A stretch of 64,000 nt of DNA, from contig NC_077231.1 of assembly GCF_027887165.1 (NCBI RefSeq), positions 185,074,603 to 185,138,602 on the forward strand, read 5' to 3'. Shown here piece after piece: positions 1-11,250 of this stretch. The DNA is from Monodelphis domestica (Eukaryota > Chordata > Mammalia > Didelphimorphia > Didelphidae). Below the pieces are notes generated by a model. The model was not told the origin of the DNA and did not search any database. It saw only the letters and a list, made by a program, of their open reading frames with translations. The position numbers were made by a program, and so were the translations under genes. Position 1 is the stretch's first letter, and each line of letters begins with the position of its first letter.

Positions 1-11
1 GCACAAAGACA

Positions 12-245
12 GTTGGTGGTACAGTGGATCCAGTGTCAGGAAGACTTGAATTCAAATCTTATCTCAAACATTTTCTAGGGCAAGTGATTTAACTTCTGTC
101 TGCCTCAGTTTCCTCAATTCTAAAATAGGGATAATAGAAGCACCTACGTCCCAGTTGTAAGGATCAAAATGAGACAAAAATCGTAAGACACTTAATATAG
201 TGCCTGGCACATAGTGGGCACCATGAAATTGCTTATTTCCTTCTT
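12..245 (+). repeat. MIR-type CORE-SINE
   Basis: Old tRNA-derived SINE. The head has a GTGGATCC-like box A region and a degenerate GAATTCAAATCT box B. It continues into the typical CORE text (CCTCAGTTTCCTCA, then AAAATAGGGATAATA) and ends with the L2-like tail TGCCTGGCACATAGT. The family call is by eye; subfamily is unknown. Confidence 0.7.
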
Positions 246-285
246 TTCTTCTTCCCTTCGTTTCAGAATCCTGGAAGGAGGCAAC

Positions 286-545
286 ATAGAGCTGATAGAA
301 TTTTGAAGTTTGGAAGGCCTGGGTGTGAATCTCGTTTCTGCCATTGACTAGCTTAGTTACCAGCTGGGGAACTAAGTGGTTGGCTCCAATGCAGATTTAC
401 TTAACCTTTTTGAGTTTTAGCGTCTTCATCTATAAAGTGGGATAATCAAACTGTAACATCTACCTCATTGAGTTATTGTGAAGTTTAAGCGAAAGAAAGC
501 ACATTGGCAAACTTTAAAACCATGCTACAAAAATGTCAGCTATTA
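286..545 (+). repeat. MIR-type CORE-SINE
   Basis: Degenerate MIR-like SINE in plus orientation. CTTCATCTATAAAGTGGGAT and the following ACCTCATTGAGTTATTGTGA match the MIR core and 3' portion. It is diverged and has no clear target duplications. Confidence 0.65.
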
Positions 546-1704
546 TCACAGGGATACAGGAAGGAGCTATGATTTCATCCAGCATGGGTGGGGAACTCCC
601 TCCACTAAATCTCTGACTTAGTAGATAAATCCTAGGGAGTTGTCTGAGGCACATCCCAAATAGCCTAGGCTCTAAATCAGGAGTTCAAAATAATCCCCGC
701 CGGCCCTGACCTACAACCTGTTTCCTGCTATAGAGGTGATTGTCTCATGTTCTCCTTCTCTAACATAAAAAAGAGTTGGTATAAAATAAGAGTGCACTCT
801 TGTGCAGACACAGAAAGATTTGGGGACGTAACCCCCTTTCTCAGCAAGTAGAAGATATCAATTTGGAATCTCACTGATTCACAACTCAAACTGGGTGTTT
901 CTCATAGGAGATCAGCCTTTTTCCTGCTAGCACCTTCTAGGATTCAGGAACTGAAAACCCAAGGCCTCAGGAGACATTCTTAACTCAGTAGAAGGAATGA
1001 GGTTTGATACCCTGACTACAGCTCCAAAGCTTCTATCAATTTATTGTGTATCCAAAGGCAGACAAACTTAATGTCCCTGGGTTTGATATTCCCCATGTAT
1101 AAAATGGGGATAATAATTCTTGTCCTAGCTACTTTGGAGGTTGTGAGACCATAGCATAAAATACAGAGATGGCAGATTCTTGGCCAGGGATGGAGCACAC
1201 CTAACAAAGGCCAATAAGAATGTATTTACTGGCTGTCTTGCAAATTTAACCAAAAGGGCTTCAAATGAAAAATAAAAAGATGGGAAGGGAGAAAAATACC
1301 TATGTCTATTTAACATACCAGATATCAGAGAAAGTAGCTCCAATGAACAAAGAATAACAGTTGAGATATTCAAAAGTAAACAAGATACAAAATCCAAGAA
1401 ATGATCCCGTATTAAAAGTTTAGGCAACATGAAAGAAAAACTATAGGCAAGAAGGCAAATTTGACCTCATAGGGATCACTGAGGCTTGATGAGATGAAAC
1501 CCATGCCTGGAATATGGCTCTAGATGGCTATACTTTACGCATGAGAGATATGATAGAAAAAAGGTTGGGAGTGGAGGCTAGTGAGCATGTATATTAGGAA
1601 GGTATATTTGTAAGGAACTATGGTGGAGAGCATTGGGGTGAAGGTCAATGGAAAGAGAAACAGAATTGATTATGTCATCAGAGTATACTGTAGACCATCT
1701 AGAC
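546..1704. other. 3' flank of WNT2, no gene seen
   Basis: No exon, RNA gene or long convincing reading frame was recognised. A short MIR-like fragment (CATGTATAAAATGGGGATAA) lies near 1095-1180. The remainder is unassigned, AT-rich sequence. Confidence 0.5.
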
Positions 1705-1896
1705 CAGTGGTTCTCAACCTTTCTAATGCCGTGACCTGGCAATACAGTTCTGCATGTTTCAGTGACCCCAAACCAAAAAATTATTTTGGTGGCTACTTCA
1801 AAACTGTAATTTTGCTACAGTTATGATTTGGAATATAAATACCTGATATGCATTATGTATTCTCATTGCTACAAATTGAGAGGTTGAGAACTGCTG
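1705..1896 (+). mobile_element. hAT MITE, SPIN/OposCharlie3-like
   Basis: A 192-bp non-autonomous DNA transposon. It starts CAGTGGTTCTCAACCT and ends AGGTTGAGAACTGCTG, an imperfect terminal inverted repeat. A perfect 8-bp target duplication, ATCTAGAC, flanks it at 1697-1704 and 1897-1904, as expected for hAT transposases. The ends and the interior (TAATTTTGCTACAGTTATGA) resemble the SPIN/OposCharlie3 group known from opossum. It carries no coding sequence, so mobility would have depended on a transposase supplied elsewhere. A second copy lies at 34195-34540. Confidence 0.85.
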
Positions 1897-1904
1897 ATCT
1901 AGAC

Positions 1905-2884
1905 AAAGGAAATTGATGAGGGTTTTGGGAAATAAATAGATCAACAAACCCGGAACAAACACATGGTAGAAGGTATGGAGTCCTTTATTTATCTAGACAT
2001 TTGCTAGGGTTCTTTTTCTACCAAAAGCAAAGTAATTAATGACTTTTTAATTAGGTTAATAATAGTTTTATCCTTCAAATGGTGAATAAACAAATAATGG
2101 GAAATTCTATATTGGATCTTACTTTACTTTATAAGGAAGAACTTGTTATGGGGGTAGAAATCATGGGAAACTTGGAGATAAATGACTATGATACAGGAAA
2201 TAGAGGCATAGCTTGCTATATACCTGAGATTTTGGGATAGTAGATTTCAAAGGGTTCCGAGGAAGTATAGGTAGGATGCAATGGACTAAATCTTTATAGG
2301 GAAAGTCATTATGAGGGATAAGAAATCCTCAAAAATGATATTCTAAAAACATTAAGGAAAACAATTCTAACGAGGATGGAAAAATAGGAAACTCACCAAT
2401 AAATTTAGGCTTTAAAATGATTGGTATGGAAGATGGAAGCCAAAACAGGTAAAACACCAGGTTATGGTCTTATAAAAATAGTGCTCCAAATTCTAAATCT
2501 CAGAATGAACTGAGACTCTCAAGGGAAGTTGTGGACTCCAAAGAAGAGGTAGGCTAGTTTCTTGGAGTCAGTGGGATGAAGATAACTTAGAGAGAAGGGA
2601 GAGCTAACATTCTGGATATAAGAACCAAGATAAAAAAAGACTCAGGAGTAATGAGTGGGAAGTTACAGTGTTAAATTAAGGGTCTATATCAAGAAGATGG
2701 CATTAACAATTAGAACTCTCCAGAAGTGGATTGGGTGTCTTGAAGAGAGATTGCATTCTCTCTTATTGGCAGTTTTCATGGGTGAGATGAATGGGCACTT
2801 TCTTAGTGATAGAGGTAATTTGACACCAACATTCCTTCAAGTCCATTGTCTGGTACATAGTAGGTGCTTCAAAAATGCTTTCTT
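1905..2884. other. Unassigned AT-rich flank
   Basis: No gene or confidently named repeat was recognised. Short open frames here have no recognisable domain, splice signals or family resemblance. Confidence 0.4.
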
Positions 2885-3240
2885 CATAGTTGATCATAGT
2901 ACAAATATTTCTGTTATTATGTACAAAGTTCTCCTGGTTCTACTTAGCTATCATCAACAACAATCATCCAAGATAACTCCAAATGACTCATGATAAAAAA
3001 TGCTATCCATTGCCAGAGAAAGAACTGATGGAGTCTGAAGACAAATCAAAGCATAATATTTTCATTTTATTTTCTTTGAGTTGTTGTTTTTTTAAGTGAT
3101 AAGTGTCTTCTTCCACCACAAGTGACAAGTACGGAAATATGTATTACATGATAACAGATGTATGACTTATATCAAATTGCCTACTGTCTCGGGGAAGGAA
3201 TGAAGGAAAGAATTTGGAACTCAAAATAAATGTTAAAAAT
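2885..3240 (+). mobile_element. L1 3' end with 5' inversion
   Basis: Marsupial L1 3' fragment. From about 2948 it reads in the sense direction (CTCATGATAAAAAATGCTAT, then GAATTTGGAACTCAAAATAA at the 3' end). The preceding 60 bp are the opposite strand of sequence normally just upstream in the same L1 tail: TACAAAGTTCTCCTGGTTCT is the complement of the 'AGGAGAACATTGTA' text seen in sense at 12488 and 46067. Sense plus inverted 5' piece is the hallmark of twin-primed L1 insertion. Confidence 0.65.
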
Positions 3241-3276
3241 TGCTTCTATATGTAATTGGGGAAATATAAAATACTA

Positions 3277-3794
3277 CAGTAGGACCTCATTTTATTCAAG
3301 CTTAACACATGTGAATTCAGGTATATGTGATTGGCAATTGAAAAAATGAAGGCAGAAAAATATGTAAAATAAAAATTTTAATTACATGCTAAATCCATAC
3401 CATTTTCCCAAGGAGCATATTCTCACAGCAGTTCATCCAATCAAACTCATTCTCACTCTGAGAAGTGTTAGTGTGAGTCATTACATTTTTTGCATCAAAC
3501 ATTAGATCCCACATCAGTCATTGTCCGGAGTTCTGGCTTGTAACAAGACATGTCTGTGTCAGAGCATGGCTTCTCTTTGTTTTATTAATGCTATTTCATT
3601 GTTAATGATGGCCCCAAAGTACAAGAGTAGTTAGTGATGCTGGTAGCTCTGCTAAGCCTAGGAAAAGTTGTAGAGTGACTAGGTATGTACATAGAAGAAA
3701 TATTTATTAAATAATGAGGTCTGCTCTTATGTGTGATTTTCAGCTTATACAAAGGTTTTGGAACTTACTGGTCACATAAAACAAAATCCTACTG
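3277..3794. mobile_element. Tigger/pogo-like DNA transposon remnant
   Basis: A 518-bp segment begins CAGTAGGACCTCATTTTAT and ends with the inverted counterpart ATAAAACAAAATCCTACTG. TA dinucleotides at both edges (3275-3276 and 3795-3796) fit mariner/Tigger insertion. The inner sequence is AT-rich with no transposase frame, so this is a non-autonomous or deleted copy. The call rests on the terminal repeats and TA target site. Confidence 0.65.
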
Positions 3795-3796
3795 TA

Positions 3797-4740
3797 CTGG
3801 GAAAAAAAAGCCTTTTTGATTGATTTTGACTCTAAATTTTCTCATTTTGGGTGTTCGTGATTCAAAAATGTCATAGAGACAGCTTTAAGAGATGGCTGTT
3901 GTACTATAGTTTTTGTTTTCAGCAAATTTTATTTCACAACTTAGGTCACAAATGACCATATTCTTACTCATCTACCAGCATTATATACAATTTCATGTAG
4001 CAGAAGAGCTGAGCACTTCCCACAGGAATGAAATATTTTAATGGAAATGGAAGTCAACTCTTAAATAGTTCAGGGATTTCCATAGAGTCCTTTGAGGTGA
4101 AGATTAAGAAAACTGAAAGCAATGATTCCAATAAATTCTTCCTGGACTCTCAAGTTACAGAGCCTCTAATAGGGCCATTTCTAGGAGAAAGGCAGTTTCT
4201 AAAAAGGGCAAGATATTAAGGTAATTGTGTTGAACAAGGCATCATTCTTAGAGATGAAATAAGAGGATTAGGAAATTTTAGTGGGGAAGAAACCTAGTCT
4301 AGATAGATCAGAGGCTTTCAGGACCTTCAGGGTTTTTGTTGTTGTGGCTGCAGTTTTCTTTTGTTTTGTTTTGAAGGGGAATAAAAGGATTTGGAATAGA
4401 CAATTTCAGCTATAAAGATCAAGAATCCAATAAAACTTCAAATCAGTGAACTATTTCATTCTGAAGATTAGTTGTTAGTATATGAATGCATTACCAATGG
4501 CTCACTTATCTCCCAAACTTTACATAAACCCTCAGGGGCTAAGCCATAGTTGTCCATTGGCCCAGTCACTCTCCCCTTGGGCTATCTGTAATCCAAAGAA
4601 TGCCTAAATCTAGCTCTATTCATTTCTGGTTTATAACATGTAATAATTAACATTTTTCTTAATTAGCCAACCTAGATTTGCTTTAATTCTATTGTTATCA
4701 TCTTTCTTCCTTCTTTTCTCCTTCTCCTTTCTTCTTTTCT
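3797..4740. other. Unassigned flank, CT-rich at its end
   Basis: No gene was recognised. A pyrimidine-rich tract at about 4699-4753 adjoins the 7SL pseudogene and may be the decayed poly-A tail of that retrocopy read on the opposite strand. Confidence 0.4.
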
Positions 4741-4749
4741 TCCTCTCTC

Positions 4750-5025
4750 TCATACAATTTAGAAGTACGTGGTCTCACATTGGACTACTATTCTTACTGA
4801 AATAGGAACTTTTTGACTTCTTCCATTTGGGACTTGGGCCATTTCACCCTCTTTAAGGCAACTTGGTGATCTCTCTGCTCCCAGACACTGACCATATTAA
4901 TTCTAAACTCAGTGAGGATACTCAGTCAGCTTAGCCCACTGCAGCTCAGCACTCCTGTAGCTCAACAGATCTAAGAACCTGAGTTTCCTTGGCAGCAGGA
5001 ATGACAGGTGTATACCACACCCAAA
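4750..5025 (-). pseudogene. 7SL RNA (SRP RNA) pseudogene
   Basis: Read on the minus strand, nearly the whole length follows signal recognition particle RNA. The plus-strand text shows complements of successive 7SL landmarks in order: TTTTTGACTTC, GACTTGGGCC, TTCACCCTC, TTTAAGGCAACTTGGTGATC, CTGACCATATTAATTC, GCCCACTGCAGCTCAGCACT and GACAGGTGTATACCACACCC. Many substitutions and the loss of the CG-rich 5' end pairing indicate a non-functional retrocopy. 7SL is the RNA scaffold of SRP, which targets secretory ribosomes to the ER; this copy is not expected to do so. The pyrimidine-rich tract below 4753 could be its A-tail on the other strand. Confidence 0.85.
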
Positions 5026-5534
5026 TCAATCCTGCCATTTTTGAGAATGCAAGAAAATGCCAACTAAACACAATAATGGCAAGGTCCTTGTGGATGAGAG
5101 TTTACTAAGCTCCTGGCTTTGTTTATTTCCAGTGATCCCCTATAATTTCTATAAAGAAGGAAAGAGGAAAGGCCAAGTACCAACATGCTAAAGAATAAGG
5201 AAGAAGAAAATGTGGGTGATTGGCAGCAGGGTATTAAGAAAGAAATGTTTTTATGGCTCCTCCTCTTAAGCTCCATCCTTAAGTTCTATCATGACACAGA
5301 AGAGAACCTGGACAGTGCCAATGAAACACAAGCTTTGCAAGGTGCTATCAAGCCTGAATAGTTTGGGGAATATATCTAATGATAAAATGGGAATTAAAGA
5401 TTGGGCTAATTAAATTTGCCCAGGCTTTTCTTTGGAAGGTTAGCTCCCAAGTAATTAGCTGTTTTTGTCTACAGAAACTCATAAAGACTATTCATTAGGG
5501 AATGGAAGAATTGCTTCCTTCATCAGCTCATTCA
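5026..5534. other. Unassigned flank
   Basis: No gene or named repeat was recognised. A minus-strand open frame at 5064-5276 is short and featureless. Confidence 0.4.
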
Positions 5535-6930
5535 TTCCACATGCATTTATTGAGAGCTGATTGTTTACCAGTTTACCAGGCACTATGATAGATGCTAGGA
5601 ATACAAAAGCAAAAATGGTCTCTGTCCTCAAGGAGCTAGCCTTCTAGTGAGGAAAAAACCTACATGGATATAGGTAAGAAAATACACAATACATGCAAAC
5701 AAAATATAAATAATTTCCTTTTTTAAAAAACCCTTACCTTCCATCTTGGAGACAATACTATGTATTGGTTCCAAGGCAGAAGAGTGGTAAGGGCTAGGCA
5801 ATGGGGGTCAAGTGACTTGCCCAGGTCACACAGCTGGGAAGTGTCGGAAGCCAGATTTGAACCTAGGACTTTCCTCTCAATCCTCTGAGCTACCCAGCTG
5901 CCCCCTTTAAGAGAAAGGATACTAGCAAATGAGTGCAGGGCTCAAGACAGACATCATTTAAGAAGATCTTATTTGCGTGAGCCTTGAAGGAAACTAGGGA
6001 TGCTCAGAGAGAGAAGTGAGGTAGAAGTGCATTATAGTAATGAGGGAATAGCCTGTCCAAAAGCATGGAGGTGGGAAATGCAAACATCAGGTAGGTGAAG
6101 TAGAGCAATGTGCAGCAAGTCTAGAAAGAAAGCACCTTCCATGCCAAATAAAGGGGTGTATATTTTATCCCCAAAGGAAAGGAAACTGCTGTATTTTCTT
6201 GATTATGAGATTCTTGTGCTTCAGGTGGAACAATCTCATAACTCTGTGGAGGGTAAGTTAGAAAGGTGGAAAACTGGAGTCAAGAAGGTCAATTTGGGGG
6301 CTGTTGTAATAGTTAAGATGAGAAGTGATGAGGTCTGAACTGAGGTGTTGGTTCATGTGAGTAGAGAGATAGAAAAGTAGCTTAAGAAAAGTTGTGGAGG
6401 TTATAGCAACAAGACTTGGTAACTGATTGTATAAGGAGAAAAAAGTATTCAGGATGATACTGGGTTGTGAAGTTGAGTGACTAGAAGGATGCTGGTTCCT
6501 ATGAACAGAAATAGAGACGTTAGAAAGAGGAGGGGGATCTGGGAAAAAGATATTGAGTTCTACTTTGAACGGGGTGATTTTAATGCTTGCAGGACATTCA
6601 GTTTGAAATGTCCAATTGACAATTGGTGACAAGAGAAAGGAGCTCAGGAGCGAGTCTGGGACTGATTATATAGATATAAGGAACATCTACACAGAGTTGA
6701 TGGTTGAATTCATGAGAGCTGATGAGTTCACCAAGAGATAGTAGAGAGTGAGAAGAAAAAAGAGTCCATCTGCTGTTAGAGGGCTAGGATATAGATCATG
6801 ATCTGACAAAGGAGACTGAAAAGGAACAGACAGAGAGATATAGAACCAGAAGAGAGCTGCATCATGAAAACCCAAAGAAGAAAGAGTATCCAAAAGAAGG
6901 GATGGTCATCAGTGTCAAATGCTTCAGAGA
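5535..6930 (-). repeat. Antisense L2-like LINE remnant
   Basis: Starts with the widespread L2/MIR3-type text (ATGCATTTATTGAGAGCTGA, then GTCCTCAAGGAGCTAGCC). It continues through GGCTGTTGTAATAGTTAAGA and GTGTCAAATGCTTC, which read as the complement of L2 reverse-transcriptase coding and tail sequence. It is heavily decayed with stops in all frames. A SINE interrupts it at 5725-5907. The same antisense family recurs at 21755-22320 and 47280-47440. Confidence 0.5.
5725..5907 (-). repeat. SINE1-type marsupial SINE, nested
   Basis: Minus-strand tRNA-derived SINE. The complement gives a head GGGGGCAGCTGGGTAGCTCA, then AGGTTCAAATCTGG (box B), GGGCAAGTCACTTGACCCCC, and a tail reading CTCTTCTGCCTTGGAACC and AAGGTAAGGG. 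It interrupts the L2-like block, so it is the younger of the two. Confidence 0.85.
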
Positions 6931-7009
6931 GCACTTCACTGCGCATCTACTGCTGTACCTGGTTTCAGCTCCATGCCAGCTACTCTCTAATGTCCCACCC
7001 CCCCCACAC

Positions 7010-7165
7010 CCTTCCTTGTCTCCTTTAGAGTGTTGTCTCCTCCTTTGAATTGTAAACTTCTTGAGGGCAGGGACTGTCTTTTTATTCATTGTATTCTTAA
7101 TGCTTAGATTATGTTCCTGGCACATACTCAGTGCTGAGATGTTTAATGGACTGGTTTATTGGACT
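7010..7165 (+). repeat. L2 3' tail fragment
   Basis: Contains CTTCTTGAGGGCAGGGACTG and TTCCTGGCACATACTCAG, the conserved 3' end of L2 LINEs, followed by short ATTGGACTGGATTGG repeats. Orientation is plus. Confidence 0.65.
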
Positions 7166-7999
7166 GGATTGGAGAAGTCAAGAAGTCAGAGGATTTGGAA
7201 GAGACCATCTTAAGAGATAACTAGAGGGAATTTCTTTTCTGATTAAATTAATGGTCTCTTAAACTATTGCAGTGGGTATATTGATAGCACACTGCTAGAA
7301 TTAATTTTCTGTACTAGAGATTAAACTTAGAACAAGAATATAACAGCCAGAGTTCAAGAAATATTTTTGACCATTTCACTTCTCATTCATTTAGTTTTAA
7401 CAGTCAGCTTTGTCATTTTCTGCAAATGCCATTTTTTAGCTCAAAGCAGAAGCAGACCACAGTTTGCACACTGATATTCTCATAATTACAGCTAAGTCAC
7501 TTAAATATAGCCCTCAAAGCCCAGATTTTTGCAATACAATACATTGTGGTTATGGAGTTTATAAGCAATGCTATGTATCATTTGCTTTAGGCTGTGACCA
7601 CATCATCTCCTAATTGACAAAAAGCCTGGTTAAAATTAAACTTGATGGCTGTTCAAACTGTACTGTTAGTACTGTTGGTTCACAGAGGTACTCCTTACGC
7701 CATTTGGGCCACCATTTTGCAATTTGTTGACACTCAAGGTTTCTGCAGTTATTGGGTTAGCTATGGAAAGATTGTCATCAGCATTTTCATTCCTGGCCCT
7801 GTCATCCCAAGAGTGATCATTATCAAATTGTTCCAGTTACTAGACACCATGATTCAAAGGGCAAACACCAAATGGGAATTCAATTCCCACTTTTCTGGCT
7901 CATCTGTACAGAGGCATTATTGGATGCTCAATCATGACATTCTTATCTTCTGTAATTATCTTACCTTAGAAGCAGGAAACATTGCTCTTAATTGTTTTC
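7166..7999. other. Repeat-poor sequence just downstream of WNT2
   Basis: I recognise no repeat here. A 165-codon plus-strand open frame covers 7642-8139, but it runs antisense to the likely WNT2 3' UTR and shows no domain. The stretch could hold additional 3' UTR or conserved non-coding DNA; neither can be judged from one sequence. Confidence 0.4.
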
Positions 8000-8791
8000 A
8001 GGTCTTATGTATATGTTTATTGGGAAACAAGGACATCCCTCTTCAAATGGGTTTTTCATTCCTTTCTATCGAAGATAAAACATTCACTTTCCCACCTAAA
8101 ATATGCTATAGCAGAGAATTAAAATATTGCTCAGCATGAGCATTTTCCCGTCTTATTACACTGGGTATTAATGCTGAATTCAAATGACCTTGGAAAAACA
8201 TACATTTCAAATTTATGGTGTATTTAAACCACGTAAGTGACCAATTACCAGATGATGCTGGCGTCTCTTAAAATCTCTTGATCAGACCAAAAACAACAAA
8301 GAAAAAGGCTTGTCATGGTCCTTCTAAGAACTATGAGATAATTTAGTGGAAGTTGTATGAAATTCTCATGAGATCACTTCGCTGTGAGTGTCCAGTTCAG
8401 TTGAAAGAGAAACATCATTTTGAACTTCTTTCTCCTGGTTCAACTTTTGGGGGGGAATTTGGGTGGAGTCAAGACAAGCTCTATCTCTTTTCTCCCACCT
8501 CCCCACAAACTCCCCCCCAAACCTCCCAATAGTACAGAAGACCTCATGGTATTCCATAGTTATGTCATGGGGAAGTGTTACAACCCAGTAATGTAAATAG
8601 AATAGGATATAACTTATATGCACTAAACAGTCCTGGAGGCACCCAGGAAGGGAGAGGTGGCTTCTGGTGAGTCAAAGTGCCTGCCATACACTTTAAGAAA
8701 TATGCTCCCCTGGAGGGTAATCCCAAAGTCCAGTGTCTCTGTAGATCAGATTGAGTCCCAGGGGTGAAAAGGCAGCTGGTTGATGCGTGGG
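8000..8791 (-). other. WNT2: Probable WNT2 3' UTR
   Basis: Follows directly after the WNT2 stop codon on the minus strand. The first canonical AATAAA met downstream is at 8016-8021 (TTTATT on the plus strand), suggesting a 3' UTR of about 0.8 kb. The end is a guess from that hexamer; later signals could be used. No repeat was recognised inside. Confidence 0.35.
8016..8021 (-). promoter_or_regulatory. Candidate polyadenylation signal of WNT2
   Basis: AATAAA on the minus strand, about 770 bases after the WNT2 stop codon and the first exact copy I found downstream of it. Use in vivo is unproven. Confidence 0.35.
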
Positions 8792-9021
8792 TCATGTGGG
8801 TGCCACCCAATCAGGACTCTTGGGGGCTTTGCACGTGTGCACGTCCACTACTTCCAAACAGTCCTGACAGCGCACAGCACAGCACCAATGGAACTTACAC
8901 TCGCATTTGGTCATTCGGGTGACCCGGGAAGTGTCATAGCCCCTTCCGCAGCACATGACTTCACAGCTGTCCATGCCACGGGAGGTCAGGTTGCACACCC
9001 GACCTGCAGTACCCAGGGAAC
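8792..9021 (-). CDS. WNT2: WNT2 last coding exon (exon 5)
   Basis: Encodes the C-terminal 75 residues of WNT2, a secreted cysteine-rich lipid-modified glycoprotein that binds Frizzled and LRP5/6 to activate beta-catenin signalling. The exon opens after a pyrimidine-rich acceptor (TTCTTTCTAG) with two bases that complete the Gly codon left split by exon 4. The frame reads [20 protein letters not shown], then [18 protein letters not shown], ending DWVAPT and TGA at 8792-8794. The dense cysteines form the C-terminal Wnt domain whose fingertip contacts Frizzled; NLT is an N-glycosylation sequon. No disruptions are seen. WNT2 rather than another Wnt is chosen from the close overall match, including the AVRCQDCLE and DVHTCKAPK stretches. 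Confidence 0.97.
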
Positions 9022-9025
9022 CTAG

Positions 9026-10841
9026 AAAGAAGTCACAGGAGCTTTATTAGGAAGGAGAGATGGAATTTGCAAGGTGAAAGGAGGACCCTCAAGAGCCCAA
9101 ATGGGATCAGGGCTGCTGATGCTTCTAAGTGTCAACATGGAATCTAGAAACCCCAAACTTGTAGCCTAGTGAAGATCTGATGAACCCCAAGTTTTAGGAC
9201 TAGCTTATAGGTTGGAGACCCCAAAGCTTGTACTTGTTCCTTGTTCCTGTGAGAATCTACCCTGACAGGAATCTCAAAGCAGTTTCAGACTGAACAATGG
9301 ACCCTAAGGTAAATAATAAGTGACACCTCTGTTCCCTTCCAGTTCTAAATCTATGTCTCCAAAATCATATACCTCCTCAAAGACTGGAATAGAGTGGGGA
9401 AAGAAATAAAATAAATATACAATAATATTCAACATTCACAGATTTAATTTTTGTGACATCAAGCATTTGAGTGATTTTATTAGTAATTTCATTTTACATC
9501 AGTAACCATACACATTCACAGCCAGGCACAGAAGAGAAGAAGAGGGGAAAAAATGAGAGGCAAGATTGCACATGTTTGTGTAAAGCTCAGTATCCTACAA
9601 GACCCTTCTCTGGTTTTCTTCACCCTACCATTGTAAAGAGCTTCCCATGCATTTGTAGCATATTTTCATTCTTGGATTTTCTAATTCAAGTTTTCTATTA
9701 CAATTATGTTCCCAAAGTGCAGTGCAAGTCCTTTGGGCTCTAAGCCCAAGCATGAAAAATCAATAATGTGACTTTGTGAGAAAATAAAGGTGCTAGATAA
9801 ACTTTGTACTGAAATGTCTGTAGCTTCTGTCAGCTAGAATTTGGTTTTAATGAATCAATCATTTGTTATAAAGTACAACTCCCTCATAATACCATCTGAC
9901 AAAGTAGAAGGTAAGTTTCAGGCTAAAACATGTTTTTGTTTTAAGAATTTTATTTGCTGTGCAGCATTTATGGCACTGTAGATTTCATGTTTTATGAAAA
10001 GTGAATTCTGTCTGATTAATGTTTTTTTTTTTATTGTGAGGTTAAGCACAAAAGGTTACAGAATTCTAGGGAATTAACTAGTAAAAAATGTTTTCCATGT
10101 TACCAATTTTATTTTGTGTACTTTATTTTATAGATCATTTCATGGTTATTGTGTTAGGATAAGTGCATTGTGTCAGATTTAATGTTTTGTCATAAAAAAC
10201 TATATGCAGAAGAGAGTATTTTCAGCAATCTTTAGTGAAAAATTATAGTTTTTGGTGGTCAAGGAAACCTAACCCCCTATTTCCCATAGGTTCAACATAT
10301 CAACATTTGAATGTTTGACTTTCACATCATTTTTCAGGAATGCTACTCCTGTGAAAGTTGAGAATTGGCTGTACCAAAAAGTAGACAAAATAGAAAGCAA
10401 TGGTAGCTATGGAGTCCTGAGCAAACAGAAGAGAGAAAAAAATTCCAAAAAATTTCCAAGGAATTTTTTAAAAATTTAAACACTGTTAGATTACTTCAGA
10501 GCTAATACAAACCAAAAACATCTTTCCTACTTTCCCCCTCCCAATGTCCTATCTGATATCTCTTCCCTGTCCCTTGGTTCCATTTCCCTCACACTAAAAA
10601 CAGTAGGTGGACAGAGGACCTGGTCAGTGTAGTGTGAATTTCAAAACTACTCCACCCTATTCACACCATTCTTTAGAAGATTGGATTTAGCTATTTCTTG
10701 ATCAATAATAATAGAGATTCTTGAAATAACATAATCAGGTCTTGGAAACTACATTCTCCACCCTACTCTGTGTAACAAGATTAGGAAGGGCTGCATCAAA
10801 CTCAAGATTTAATTATTTGAGAATATGGCCTTCAACAGACA
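9026..10841. other. Intron 4 sequence without recognised features
   Basis: AT-rich, with no named repeat or exon that I can support. A short T-run occurs near 10021-10032. Confidence 0.4.
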
Positions 10842-11217
10842 TGTGCAAAAAAAAGGACAGACCTCTGGGTGGTCCTAAGTCAAGCTTGAGCCACCATTGG
10901 CACATGTGAGACGCAGGAAGTAAGGTAGAGAACAATCTCTGGAGTTCTTGGGACTTCCTGGAAGGAGGGCTAGAGTTCAGTTCAAGGTTGGAGCTTGAGG
11001 TTGGAGGAGCCCTGCAAACTGCTTTCCTTCAGATTGGTCACATGAGTAATAAGGACTGATCCCTTTCCCTGCCTTGGCTCTCCAAGGCCTTAATGCTCGC
11101 TTTGGCTCAGCCTGAGCCAGAGTGGTTCTGAGTTAAACTTCTTTCCTTCTCTCTCTCTTTCTTTCTCTCCCTTTTTCCTTCTCTCTGTCTCTATGTATCT
11201 CTCTGTCTCTCTCTCTG

Positions 11218-11250
<33 letters not shown>

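Noticed and set aside
8366..8810. Two minus-strand frames of 81-85 codons after WNT2 exon 5
   Set aside because: They lie in the WNT2 3' UTR or overlap the exon in another frame and show no domain.
8780..9025. 81-codon plus-strand frame opposite WNT2 exon 5
   Set aside because: Antisense shadow of a strongly recognisable Wnt exon.
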